From a bacterium (lineage in GTDB: Bacteria; Acidobacteriota; Thermoanaerobaculia; Multivoradales; J023), in NCBI GenBank assembly GCA_024226315.1, contig JAAELT010000366.1:1-64000 (forward strand): a DNA stretch of 64,000 nt, read 5' to 3'. Numbering within the stretch: the first letter of the stretch is position 1; each line of letters opens with the position of its first letter. Positions 1 through 7,134 of the stretch are shown here, piece by piece. Under the pieces are notes generated by a model. That model did not search any database and was not told where the DNA came from. It saw only the letters and a list, made by a program, of their open reading frames with translations. The position numbers and the translations under genes were made by a program.

Positions 1-2
1 CC

Positions 3-122
3 GAGAATCGTCCGACCCCGCGCACCGTGCGTCGTATCCTGCGGGACAAGCACCGAGGAAGCTACGTCTTCCTGCGCATCCGGCGGGGTCCCCACGAGCT
101 GGCGGTGAAGATCAGGGCCTAG
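3..122 (+). CDS. C-terminal end of an unidentified protein (cut by window edge)
   Basis: An open frame enters from the window edge and ends at TAG 120-122, giving the last 39 residues, which begin ENRPTPRTVRRILRD and end AVKIRA. The segment is basic and has no domain I can name. Because the 5' part is missing, neither length nor start can be judged. The rest of the gene would lie upstream of the window. Confidence 0.35.
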   Translation, partial: ENRPTPRTVRRILRDKHRGSYVFLRIRRGPHELAVKIRA

Positions 123-231
123 CCTGCACTCTCCCCAGCGCCTGACGCCGATCTTACCGCCCGGCTCAGCCCAGCTTCGCCGAAATCTCCGACTGCCTCG
201 CATCGCCACCGAAACGCAGTAGCGTCACTCC

Positions 232-620
232 ATGCGGCAAGTCGAGGCGGAGGTCGACCGCTACCTCGTCCTGATCCGGAACAAGATCCGCGAGTAGGGC
301 TTCACCCAGCTGGAGGCGCAGCAGGCCCTGGGCTCGGGCCGGAGCTACATCAGCCAGCTCCTGACGAAGCAGAAGGGCCTCCGGCTGGAGCAGGTGCTGC
401 TCATCCTGGAGGTGATCGGCGCCGAGCCGGAGGAGCTCTTCGGCGAGCTGGTACTGGCCACAGGCGCCCTACGCCGCCTCCAGGGGCCGTCGCTGCACCG
501 GAGCAGGCTGAGGAGCTACAGGACGAGCTGAGGGACGTACAGGCGCAGCTGCGGGGCCTGGTGAGACTGCTGGTCGAGAAGCGGGTGATCAGCGAGGAGA
601 ATCTTGATGGTAGCTGTGGA
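232..620 (+). pseudogene. Broken XRE-type helix-turn-helix gene
   Basis: From ATG 232 the frame reads MRQVEAEVDRYLVLIRNKIRE and then hits TAG at 295-297. Read through the stop, it continues with a helix-turn-helix of XRE type (GRSYISQLLTKQKGLRLEQV, then IGAEPEELFGEL) until TGA at 529-531. A coiled-coil-like continuation (APEQAEELQDELRDVQAQLR, then RLLVEKRVISEENLDG) lies in another frame from about 483 to 620. The gene therefore carries an internal amber codon where Gln or Glu is expected, plus a frameshift near 470-500. The frame assignments are direct observation; decay of a former DNA-binding regulator is inference. A sequencing error could explain one lesion, less easily both. Confidence 0.55.
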
Positions 621-709
621 GGCGGCGGAGTCAAGGTAGCCCCGGTCTGTTGTCTCAGCCCGCGAAAGCTGCACCCCGACAGGACTGCCCGGCCTCGGGC
701 CGCTTGCTT

Positions 710-1744
710 TCATATTCCTGGCAGCCGCAGCGTATCGGTCCAGCGCGGTAGCGCTTTGTCCATGTAGTGGATGAACTCGTCCCAATCGTCGGAGATTTTC
801 ATCAACGCGAGCACGGCCTTGAGATGCTCTCTTAGCCGAGGGTGCCCGATGTCCTCGGTCAGCCTTCGGTGAAGCTGGTGCTTGTGCCGGCCCGTGCCGT
901 CTCGCGGCGTCAGACGCTTCAACTCCTTGAGCACTCCAGGCGCGAGCCTCTTGTAGACCACGTCGTTAGTGAGGTGGCCAATGTACTGCGGGCGCTTGAT
1001 CGAGTCGCCAGCGTAGGGGAGATCACGGAGCCTGAACATCTCCTGATAGAACTCGGGCGGGAACGTCTTGACCCACTCCTTCAGCTCTTTGGCGACAAAT
1101 TCCTCCAAGATCTTGGCGAGCGCATCGCGAGCGCGGACTGCCTGATATCCTGTCGCTTCGTCGACCAAAGCGATGATCCCAAGCTCGGAGAGGGCGCGGA
1201 CCAAGATGTCGGCTTTGGCTGCGATCAGCTCTTGTCGCGGCCCGAGCACGCCAGCATCCCGAGCATCGAGCCACATTTGGCAGATCTTGGGAATCAGATT
1301 GGCCTCGATGCCGTGGGCCGTGCCGCCCTTGGCAGTCCGATACACCAGGGGCTTCACGTGCACCTCGCCTAAGTGTTTGTCGACAAAGGGCTTAATATTC
1401 TTGAACGCCAGATAGAGCGGGATTCGTGCACCGCCCTCATCGGCCTTCCTACGCTTCGACAGCGCGCCGCTTCGGTACATCCCCATGCCCTTCATGAAGT
1501 TGGCCTCCGTCAGAACTCGCGTTCCATCTGAGAGAACCGCACAAGGGAACTCTGTGTCGCCAACCGTGATCGAGCCGGGATAAATCTCCTGCGGCACTTC
1601 TTTACCCCACCTCTTCTCTGCCGCCCTGCGGGCGATCTCACTGCGCTTGTCTGCGGTCAAACTCGCCGCCCGGGCCTTGCCGCCCTTAGATGCTCCGAGC
1701 TTCCCGAGAGCGGACGCGTGGGGATTCTTCTTCGGCTCTGTCAT
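710..1744 (-). CDS. P63C domain-containing protein
   Basis: A 344-residue protein. I start it at ATG 1744, preceded by GGAGGAG seven bases upstream, rather than at the longer in-frame start 1807. The N-terminus is basic and low-complexity with a KLGASKGGKARA segment, as often seen in this family. The body (KHLGEVHVKPLVYRTAKGG, MWLDARDAGVLGPRQ, FPPEFYQEMFRLRDLPY, and the RPQYIGHLTNDVVYKRLAPG stretch) matches the C-terminal domain named after phage Mx8 p63. The molecular function of P63C proteins is not established; they occur in phages and accessory DNA. It stands alone on the minus strand beside an HNH gene facing away from it. Confidence 0.8.
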   Translation of the reverse strand: MTEPKKNPHASALGKLGASKGGKARAASLTADKRSEIARRAAEKRWGKEVPQEIYPGSITVGDTEFPCAVLSDGTRVLTEANFMKGMGMYRSGALSKRRKADEGGARIPLYLAFKNIKPFVDKHLGEVHVKPLVYRTAKGGTAHGIEANLIPKICQMWLDARDAGVLGPRQELIAAKADILVRALSELGIIALVDEATGYQAVRARDALAKILEEFVAKELKEWVKTFPPEFYQEMFRLRDLPYAGDSIKRPQYIGHLTNDVVYKRLAPGVLKELKRLTPRDGTGRHKHQLHRRLTEDIGHPRLREHLKAVLALMKISDDWDEFIHYMDKALPRWTDTLRLPGI

Positions 1745-1922
1745 GATTCGCTCCTCCGTTGTTGCGCGGGCAAGCATAGCAGGTTGTGCTTGCCCAAGCA
1801 AGCACACGAACGAGCTTCAATGCCAAGTCGGTTGCTGGGCCTCTGGATCCAAAGAGTTTGAGACCGGCCCGCTGAGGCAACGCGGGTAATAGGGATCACG
1901 ACTGATACGCTGTCTTGGCGCC

Positions 1923-2825
1923 ATGAACGACCATGAGATCCGGCTGGCCGCGTTCGACTGGCTCTCGCGCCAGGTCGACATCCGCGGTGACGTGCTTCCC
2001 TGGGCGCTGCTCACCTGGGGCTTCGAGCACAAGGGCCAACAAATCCCCCTGCTGAGCCAGCAGGGCATCTTCAAGCCCAAGGTGCTGGAACTACCGATCT
2101 CGATCAGGACATCGCCTAAGGGACCCTACGATGACGGCTTCGGGCCGGACGGACTCCTGCAGTACCGGTATCGAGGTACTGACCCGAATCATCGGGACAA
2201 CAAGGGTCTCCGGGAGGCGATGAAGAGCCAGACTCCGCTCGCCTACTTCCACGGGATCTCGAGTGGCCGCTACCTAGCGATCTGGCCTGTCTACATCGTC
2301 GGTGACGATCCTGATGCCCTGACCTTCAAGGTCGCGGTAGACGACGCCCAGGCGGCTCTGAGGGCTCGCGCAGCCGACTATGTGGCCGAGTACGACGTCA
2401 CCGCCAGGCGGGAGTATGTGACCGCTCTCGTCCGCCGGCGCGTCCATCAACGGTCCTTTCGGGAGAAGGTGCTTCGCGCCTACCGTCAGCAATGCGCCCT
2501 GTGCCGGCTGCGCCACGATGAGCTGCTCGACGCAGCACATATCGTCCCGGACAGAGAGGAAGGACCGCCGATCGTCCGCAACGGCCTGGCCCTTTGCAAA
2601 CTCCACCACGGAGCCTACGACGCGTTCTTCCTGACTGTACGGCCAGACTATCTCGTGGTGGTCAGGGAGGACATCCTGAAGGAGACCGACGGAACCATGC
2701 TGATCCACGGCCTGCAAAAGCTCGATGGCCGGCGGATTCAACTCCCCCGCGAACCCGTACACCGCCCCGATCCAGAACTCTTGGCTCGCCGATACGACCA
2801 GTTCTCGGCATCAATGAGCTTCTGA
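1923..2825 (+). CDS. HNH endonuclease-like protein
   Basis: A 300-residue protein. The N-terminal ~170 residues (DVLPWALLTWGFEHKGQQIP and following) resemble the variable DNA-recognition half of McrA/restriction-type HNH proteins. The C-terminal half holds a zinc-type HNH motif: CALCRLRHDELLDAAHIVP (CxxC and the H of AAHI), then NGLALCKLHHGAYD (N plus C/HH). The expected activity is metal-dependent DNA cleavage, probably restriction of foreign or modified DNA. The next gene starts 11 bp after its stop, so it may be co-transcribed with the TIR gene and belong to the same defence cluster. Target specificity cannot be read from the sequence. Confidence 0.8.
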   Translation: MNDHEIRLAAFDWLSRQVDIRGDVLPWALLTWGFEHKGQQIPLLSQQGIFKPKVLELPISIRTSPKGPYDDGFGPDGLLQYRYRGTDPNHRDNKGLREAMKSQTPLAYFHGISSGRYLAIWPVYIVGDDPDALTFKVAVDDAQAALRARAADYVAEYDVTARREYVTALVRRRVHQRSFREKVLRAYRQQCALCRLRHDELLDAAHIVPDREEGPPIVRNGLALCKLHHGAYDAFFLTVRPDYLVVVREDILKETDGTMLIHGLQKLDGRRIQLPREPVHRPDPELLARRYDQFSASMSF

Positions 2826-2836
2826 GGAGCCTCGCC

Positions 2837-3964
2837 ATGGCCAACCCTGAGCACCTGAAGATCCTGAAGCAAGGGGTGGAGGTGTGGAATCAGTGGAGGG
2901 AGGATCGCGGAGATCTCCTGCCTGACTTTCGGTCCGCCGATCTCCAAGGAGCCGATCTTCAGGGCGCCGCCTTGAAGAGCGCGTTGATGCATCAGAGCAA
3001 ACTCCGGGGAGCGGATCTGAGAGGTGCGGACCTCCATGGCGCTCAATTGAAAGACGCCAGCCTTCTGCGGGCGAATCTTCAGGGAGTCAGTCTCTGGCGA
3101 GCTAACTTGATGGGCGCCGATCTGCGAGGTGCAAACTTGCGACACGGGCACCTACTCGGAGCGAATTTCGCCGGCGCGAGGATAGACGGCGCCGACTTTC
3201 AACGATCCGTTCTTAACGGAGCCAAGTTCTGGCGTCAACTGTTTGATATTGACCTTCGACAAGCGGAGATGGGATCGACAGTTGTTGGTGACATCGATCT
3301 CAGCCGGGCTACCAACCTGCATGAGGTTCGTCACCGAGCGCCGTTGATTATCGGCGTTGACACCTTGGAACGTACCGCGGAGGGTCTCACCAGCGATTGC
3401 TCGAGAGCGGCCGAGGTAAACGTGTTTCTTCGAGAAGCTGGCGTATCTGAGGAGTATCTTGAACTCTTTCGATCGCGTGTCGGAGAGCAGGCCGAGTTCT
3501 TCTCTGCCTTCATCTCCTACAGTCACGCCGACCAGAATTTTGCACGACCCCTCTACGACAGTCTCCAAGCCCGATGCGTCCGCTGCTGGCTCGGCGAACA
3601 CGACATGAAGCCGGGCGATCGCATCCTCGACGTCGTCAACGACGCCATCCGACTGCACGACAGGATATTGCTCTGCTGCTCCGAGACCTCGCTGAACAGC
3701 TGGTGGGTCAAGGACGAGATCGAGAAGGCGCTGAAGCGGGAACGGACTGAGGATCGCGACATCATCATCCCCTTGAATCTCGACGGCTACTTGCTCGACG
3801 AGTGGGACGACGGCCTGGCAACCAGTATCCAATCCCGTCTTGCCGCCGACTTCACCGGCTGGCAGCAGGACAATGCCAAGTTCGAGGAGCAGTTCGAGCG
3901 GGTGGTAAGGGCGCTACGGACGGACGAGGGGGCGCGGGAGAAAGGGTGGGGGCCAAGTCTATGA
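2837..3964 (+). CDS. Pentapeptide-repeat / TIR-domain protein
   Basis: A 375-residue protein. I start it at ATG 2837 (GAGGAG upstream); the longer frame from 2594 only shadows the HNH gene. Residues ~30-150 are pentapeptide repeats of A(D/N)LxG type (SADLQGADLQGAALKSA and many more), which fold as a right-handed beta-helix. Residues ~220-350 form a TIR domain (FSAFISYSHADQNFARPLYD, CWLGEHDMKPGD, WWVKDEIEKAL). The Glu in WWVKDEIEKAL sits where TIR NADases have their catalytic Glu. Bacterial TIR domains typically deplete NAD+ or make cyclic ADP-ribose signals in abortive-infection defence. The gene overlaps the next by ATGA, indicating translational coupling with the membrane protein and STAND genes. 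Confidence 0.85.
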   Translation: MANPEHLKILKQGVEVWNQWREDRGDLLPDFRSADLQGADLQGAALKSALMHQSKLRGADLRGADLHGAQLKDASLLRANLQGVSLWRANLMGADLRGANLRHGHLLGANFAGARIDGADFQRSVLNGAKFWRQLFDIDLRQAEMGSTVVGDIDLSRATNLHEVRHRAPLIIGVDTLERTAEGLTSDCSRAAEVNVFLREAGVSEEYLELFRSRVGEQAEFFSAFISYSHADQNFARPLYDSLQARCVRCWLGEHDMKPGDRILDVVNDAIRLHDRILLCCSETSLNSWWVKDEIEKALKRERTEDRDIIIPLNLDGYLLDEWDDGLATSIQSRLAADFTGWQQDNAKFEEQFERVVRALRTDEGAREKGWGPSL

Positions 3965-4527
3965 ACGGCTACGAGATTCTGCTGGTGGGCCTAGGTGGGC
4001 TTTCATCGCAGTTCGACTCCTCAAACCCTGCCAACGATCTAAATCACTGGGGCAGTGTCGCGAGCATTGCGGGACTTGCCGTCGCCATCATAGGCTTCGT
4101 CGTGACTATATGGAGAGTTCTGCGAACCCAACGGGCGGCCGAAATGGTCCAACAAGCTGTCAAAGTAACTTTGAAGCGTGTTGGGCAGCAACTCTTTGAG
4201 TCAAAACTCAGTGCTAGCAACACCCTTGCCCAGAGTATTCTCACGCTCTGCAAATCCTTCGACTGGCAGCGGGCAATTGGTCGATGTGCGGATCTAGATC
4301 GCCATCTACGCGAATTGATGAGTTCTGGAAACCTTACCCCTCGCGAACATGGAGACGTCGCAGGAGCAATCGACGATCTTTCTATCATACGCGAGGCAGT
4401 GGAGGGGAGGATCGATATGGAGTCGAAAACGCCTCTTCCTCTTAGGCAGAGAAGGACGCTGCAAGGTGTTTCGACTTTGCTTACAAAGATCGAAATCCGC
4501 ATTGCCAGTTCGCGGAGGGAAATCTAA
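3961..4527 (+). CDS. Small membrane protein of the TIR/STAND cluster
   Basis: A 188-residue protein starting at ATG 3961 inside the stop of the TIR gene. One clear transmembrane helix near residues 32-50 (SIAGLAVAIIGFVVTIWRVL) is followed by a mostly helical cytoplasmic region of about 130 residues. No enzyme motif is visible. Its stop overlaps the next start as TAATG, so TIR protein, membrane protein and STAND ATPase are almost certainly translated from one message. The context suggests a membrane-associated accessory or effector of the cluster. Base composition is lower in GC than in the flanking genes, a possible sign of separate acquisition. Confidence 0.65.
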   Translation: MNGYEILLVGLGGLSSQFDSSNPANDLNHWGSVASIAGLAVAIIGFVVTIWRVLRTQRAAEMVQQAVKVTLKRVGQQLFESKLSASNTLAQSILTLCKSFDWQRAIGRCADLDRHLRELMSSGNLTPREHGDVAGAIDDLSIIREAVEGRIDMESKTPLPLRQRRTLQGVSTLLTKIEIRIASSRREI

Positions 4528-7115
4528 TGGTTAAGCTGTCCTTTTTGGATGAGGTTCTTTCTGCGACGCGTGATGGGGAAACGAGTTGGCATGTTACCGC
4601 CGCCGAGAATGCCTTCCGCGGGAGCTATAACGACTTCATTATTAGAGTTACAAAATCAACTATTCCATCTGAAGGGAATCGTTTTCTCGTTCACGTCAGA
4701 GATAGTAATGCCTTGCCGGTCGGGCAGCTGTCTGTCGGGCAAGCCGATCCTGGGTATGAGACCTTAGATTTGTTGTTCGATGAAGTATCTGCCAAGCTGT
4801 CAGCAGCAGCGACGACCGTAGGAGTCGTAGAGGCTCATGGGTTCGTAGAGTTGGCCAGCGACTGGCGCTTGCCTTCGATTCCGCCGCCGACCCGTGACTT
4901 CACCGGCCGCGCCGATGAGCTCGAGGAGCTGCTCAAGGCAGTCCGTGAGCATGGCGGAGCGATGGTCTACGGTGTCCGGGGTCTGGGAGGGGTCGGCAAG
5001 ACGGAGCTCTGTCTCAAGCTTGTCGAACAGATGGGCACCGAGTACCCCGATGGTCACGTGTTGGTTGAGCTGGACGGCGCAAGCGATCATCCTCTGAGCA
5101 GCGCAGAGGCGATGGCTCAGGTGATCCGCGCCTACGAGCCGGAGGTGCGGCTGCCCGAGTCGGAGGACGACCTGCGCCGGCTGTACCACCAAGTCTTGAA
5201 GGGCCGACGTGCCATTTTGCTACTGGACGACGCTGTTGGGGACGAGCAGGTGGAGCCGCTGCTGCCCCATACCGGCTGCTTGACGATAGTGACGTCGCGC
5301 CGGCGCTTCGCTTTGCCGAGGCTGCACAGGCTAGATCTTGACGCCTTGACCCTAGAGGAGGCCCAGGAGCTGCTGCTGAGCCTCGCGCCCCGGCTGGGTG
5401 CAGATGCGGATCAGATAGCGGAGCTGCTGGGCCGGCTGCCGCTGGCGCTGCGGCTGGCGGGTAGCGCTTTCGCCGAGCGGCCCGACCTTGAGCCCGGACG
5501 GTTCCTAGAGCGGCTCGAGCGCCGGGATGAACGCGTGGGGCTGGTGGAGGCTGCGGTCAGCTTCAACTACGAAGCCTTGGAGTCCGAATATCGGCGCCTT
5601 TGGAGGGCGCTGGCGGTGTTTCCCGTTGACTTCGACGTTGCTGGCGTCGCCGCCGTATGGGCGATGGAAGCGGACGCCGCAAGTGGAGTCCTCGGTGGCG
5701 CCCTGTACCCGGTGAGCCTAGTGGAGTGGCGCGGCGGGCGGTGGCGTCTTCACAGTTTGGCGTGCGACTTCGCCAGTAGCCGACTGACGGAGGAAGAACG
5801 GCATACTGCGGCTCGGCGGCACGCTGGCCATTACGTCGGGGTGCTGAGGGAGGCCGATCGGCTTTACAAAGAGGGCGGCGCCAGAATTCTAGAGGGCTTA
5901 GCGCTGTTCGACACGGAGTGGGGCAACATTCAGACAGGTCAATTCTGGGCGGCGGCGCACGCCGACAGCAATCGCGAGGCAGCAGAGCAATGCAATAGCT
6001 ATCCGCATGCGGGCTTCTACTGTCTGAATCTGCGCCTCCATTCCGCCCAGTGGATCCGCTGGCTTGAGGCTGGCAGGTCTGCAGCTGCATCCCTTGGTGA
6101 CCGGCGCCGCGAAGGAGGACATCTGAGCAATCTGGGTCTGGCCCACTATCGCCTTGGTAAGGTTCAGAAGGCGATCGACTTCTACGAGCGAGGGCTTGCT
6201 ATCGACCGTGAGATCGGCGACCGGCGCGGCCAAGCTGACGCGCTAGGAAACCTCGGCGTGGTGTACGCCAACGTAGGGGAGGTGGAGAAGGCGATTGGCT
6301 ACCTTGAGCAGGCGCTGGTCATCGCTCGCGAGATCAGCGACCGGCGCGGCGAGGGCAACACTCTGGGCAACCTGGGTAGCGCCTACGCAGTCCTCGGAGA
6401 CGCTGAGAAGGCGATCGAATACTACGAGCAGCAGCGCGTCATCGCTCGCGAGATCGGCGACCGGCGCGGCGAGGGGACCTTTCTGGGCAACCTGGGCATG
6501 GCCTACGCCGATCTCGGGGAAATGAAGAAGACGATTAGTTACCTTGAGCAGGCGCTGCTCATAGCTCGCGAGATTGGCGACCGGCGAGGCGAGGGCAACG
6601 TTGTGAACGGCCTGGGCTCAGCCTACATCCATCTGGGTGAGGTGGACAAGGCGATTGGTTACCTTAAGCAGGCTTTGGTCATCGCTCGCGAGATTGGCGA
6701 CCGGCGCGGCGAGGGCAACGCTTTGGGTAACCTGGGGCTGGCCTACAGGAACCTGGGGGAGGCGATGAAGGCGATCAGCTTCCACGAGCAAACATTGGTC
6801 ATCGCTCGCGAGATCGACGACCGGCTCAGCGAAGGCAACGCCCTTGGTAGCCTAGGCCAGGCATACGCCGCCCTAGGAGAGGTGGAGAAGGCGATCGATT
6901 TTTATAGGCAGCGGCTAGTGATCGCTCGCGAAATCGGCGACCGGCGCGGCGAGGGTATCGATCTGAACAACCTAGGCGCGGCCTATGTCAGCTTGGGGGA
7001 AGTGGATAAAGCGATTCCGTTGCTGCAACAGGCGCTTGAAATCGGACGGGCAATCAAGAATCCGAAGATCATCAGAGTCACTTCACAGCAGCTCGCCCAA
7101 CTACGAGATTCCTGA
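4527..7115 (+). CDS. STAND (NB-ARC) ATPase with C-terminal TPR array
   Basis: An 862-residue protein. Residues 1-115 are an unidentified N-terminal domain with no recognised catalytic motif and a lower-GC coding sequence. Then follow a conserved linker (LPSIPPPTRDFTGRADEL) and an NB-ARC/STAND ATPase with Walker A GLGGVGKTEL near residue 152, Walker B RAILLLDDA, a sensor-like TIVTSRRR and GRLPLALRLAG. After the winged-helix region come eight 40-residue TPRs (from residue 525). The family works as a sensor that oligomerises on ligand binding. The next gene is a paralogue with a different N-terminus. Function in antiphage defence is inferred from architecture and neighbours. Confidence 0.85.
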   Translation: MVKLSFLDEVLSATRDGETSWHVTAAENAFRGSYNDFIIRVTKSTIPSEGNRFLVHVRDSNALPVGQLSVGQADPGYETLDLLFDEVSAKLSAAATTVGVVEAHGFVELASDWRLPSIPPPTRDFTGRADELEELLKAVREHGGAMVYGVRGLGGVGKTELCLKLVEQMGTEYPDGHVLVELDGASDHPLSSAEAMAQVIRAYEPEVRLPESEDDLRRLYHQVLKGRRAILLLDDAVGDEQVEPLLPHTGCLTIVTSRRRFALPRLHRLDLDALTLEEAQELLLSLAPRLGADADQIAELLGRLPLALRLAGSAFAERPDLEPGRFLERLERRDERVGLVEAAVSFNYEALESEYRRLWRALAVFPVDFDVAGVAAVWAMEADAASGVLGGALYPVSLVEWRGGRWRLHSLACDFASSRLTEEERHTAARRHAGHYVGVLREADRLYKEGGARILEGLALFDTEWGNIQTGQFWAAAHADSNREAAEQCNSYPHAGFYCLNLRLHSAQWIRWLEAGRSAAASLGDRRREGGHLSNLGLAHYRLGKVQKAIDFYERGLAIDREIGDRRGQADALGNLGVVYANVGEVEKAIGYLEQALVIAREISDRRGEGNTLGNLGSAYAVLGDAEKAIEYYEQQRVIAREIGDRRGEGTFLGNLGMAYADLGEMKKTISYLEQALLIAREIGDRRGEGNVVNGLGSAYIHLGEVDKAIGYLKQALVIAREIGDRRGEGNALGNLGLAYRNLGEAMKAISFHEQTLVIAREIDDRLSEGNALGSLGQAYAALGEVEKAIDFYRQRLVIAREIGDRRGEGIDLNNLGAAYVSLGEVDKAIPLLQQALEIGRAIKNPKIIRVTSQQLAQLRDS
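6099..7058 (+). repeat. Eight 120-bp tandem repeats encoding TPRs
   Basis: Inside the first STAND gene, eight in-frame 120-bp units each encode one 40-residue TPR beginning DRRGEG and ending ALVIAREIG. Units 2-7 are very alike at DNA level, for example repeated ATCGCTCGCGAGATCGGCGA blocks. This points to recent duplication or gene conversion within the array. Confidence 0.85.
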
Positions 7116-7134
7116 GTATAGGCGCTGCCCTGCA

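Noticed and set aside
6099..7058. CRISPR-like regular repetition
   Set aside because: The 120-bp period is in frame and encodes TPRs; there are no short repeats with unique spacers.
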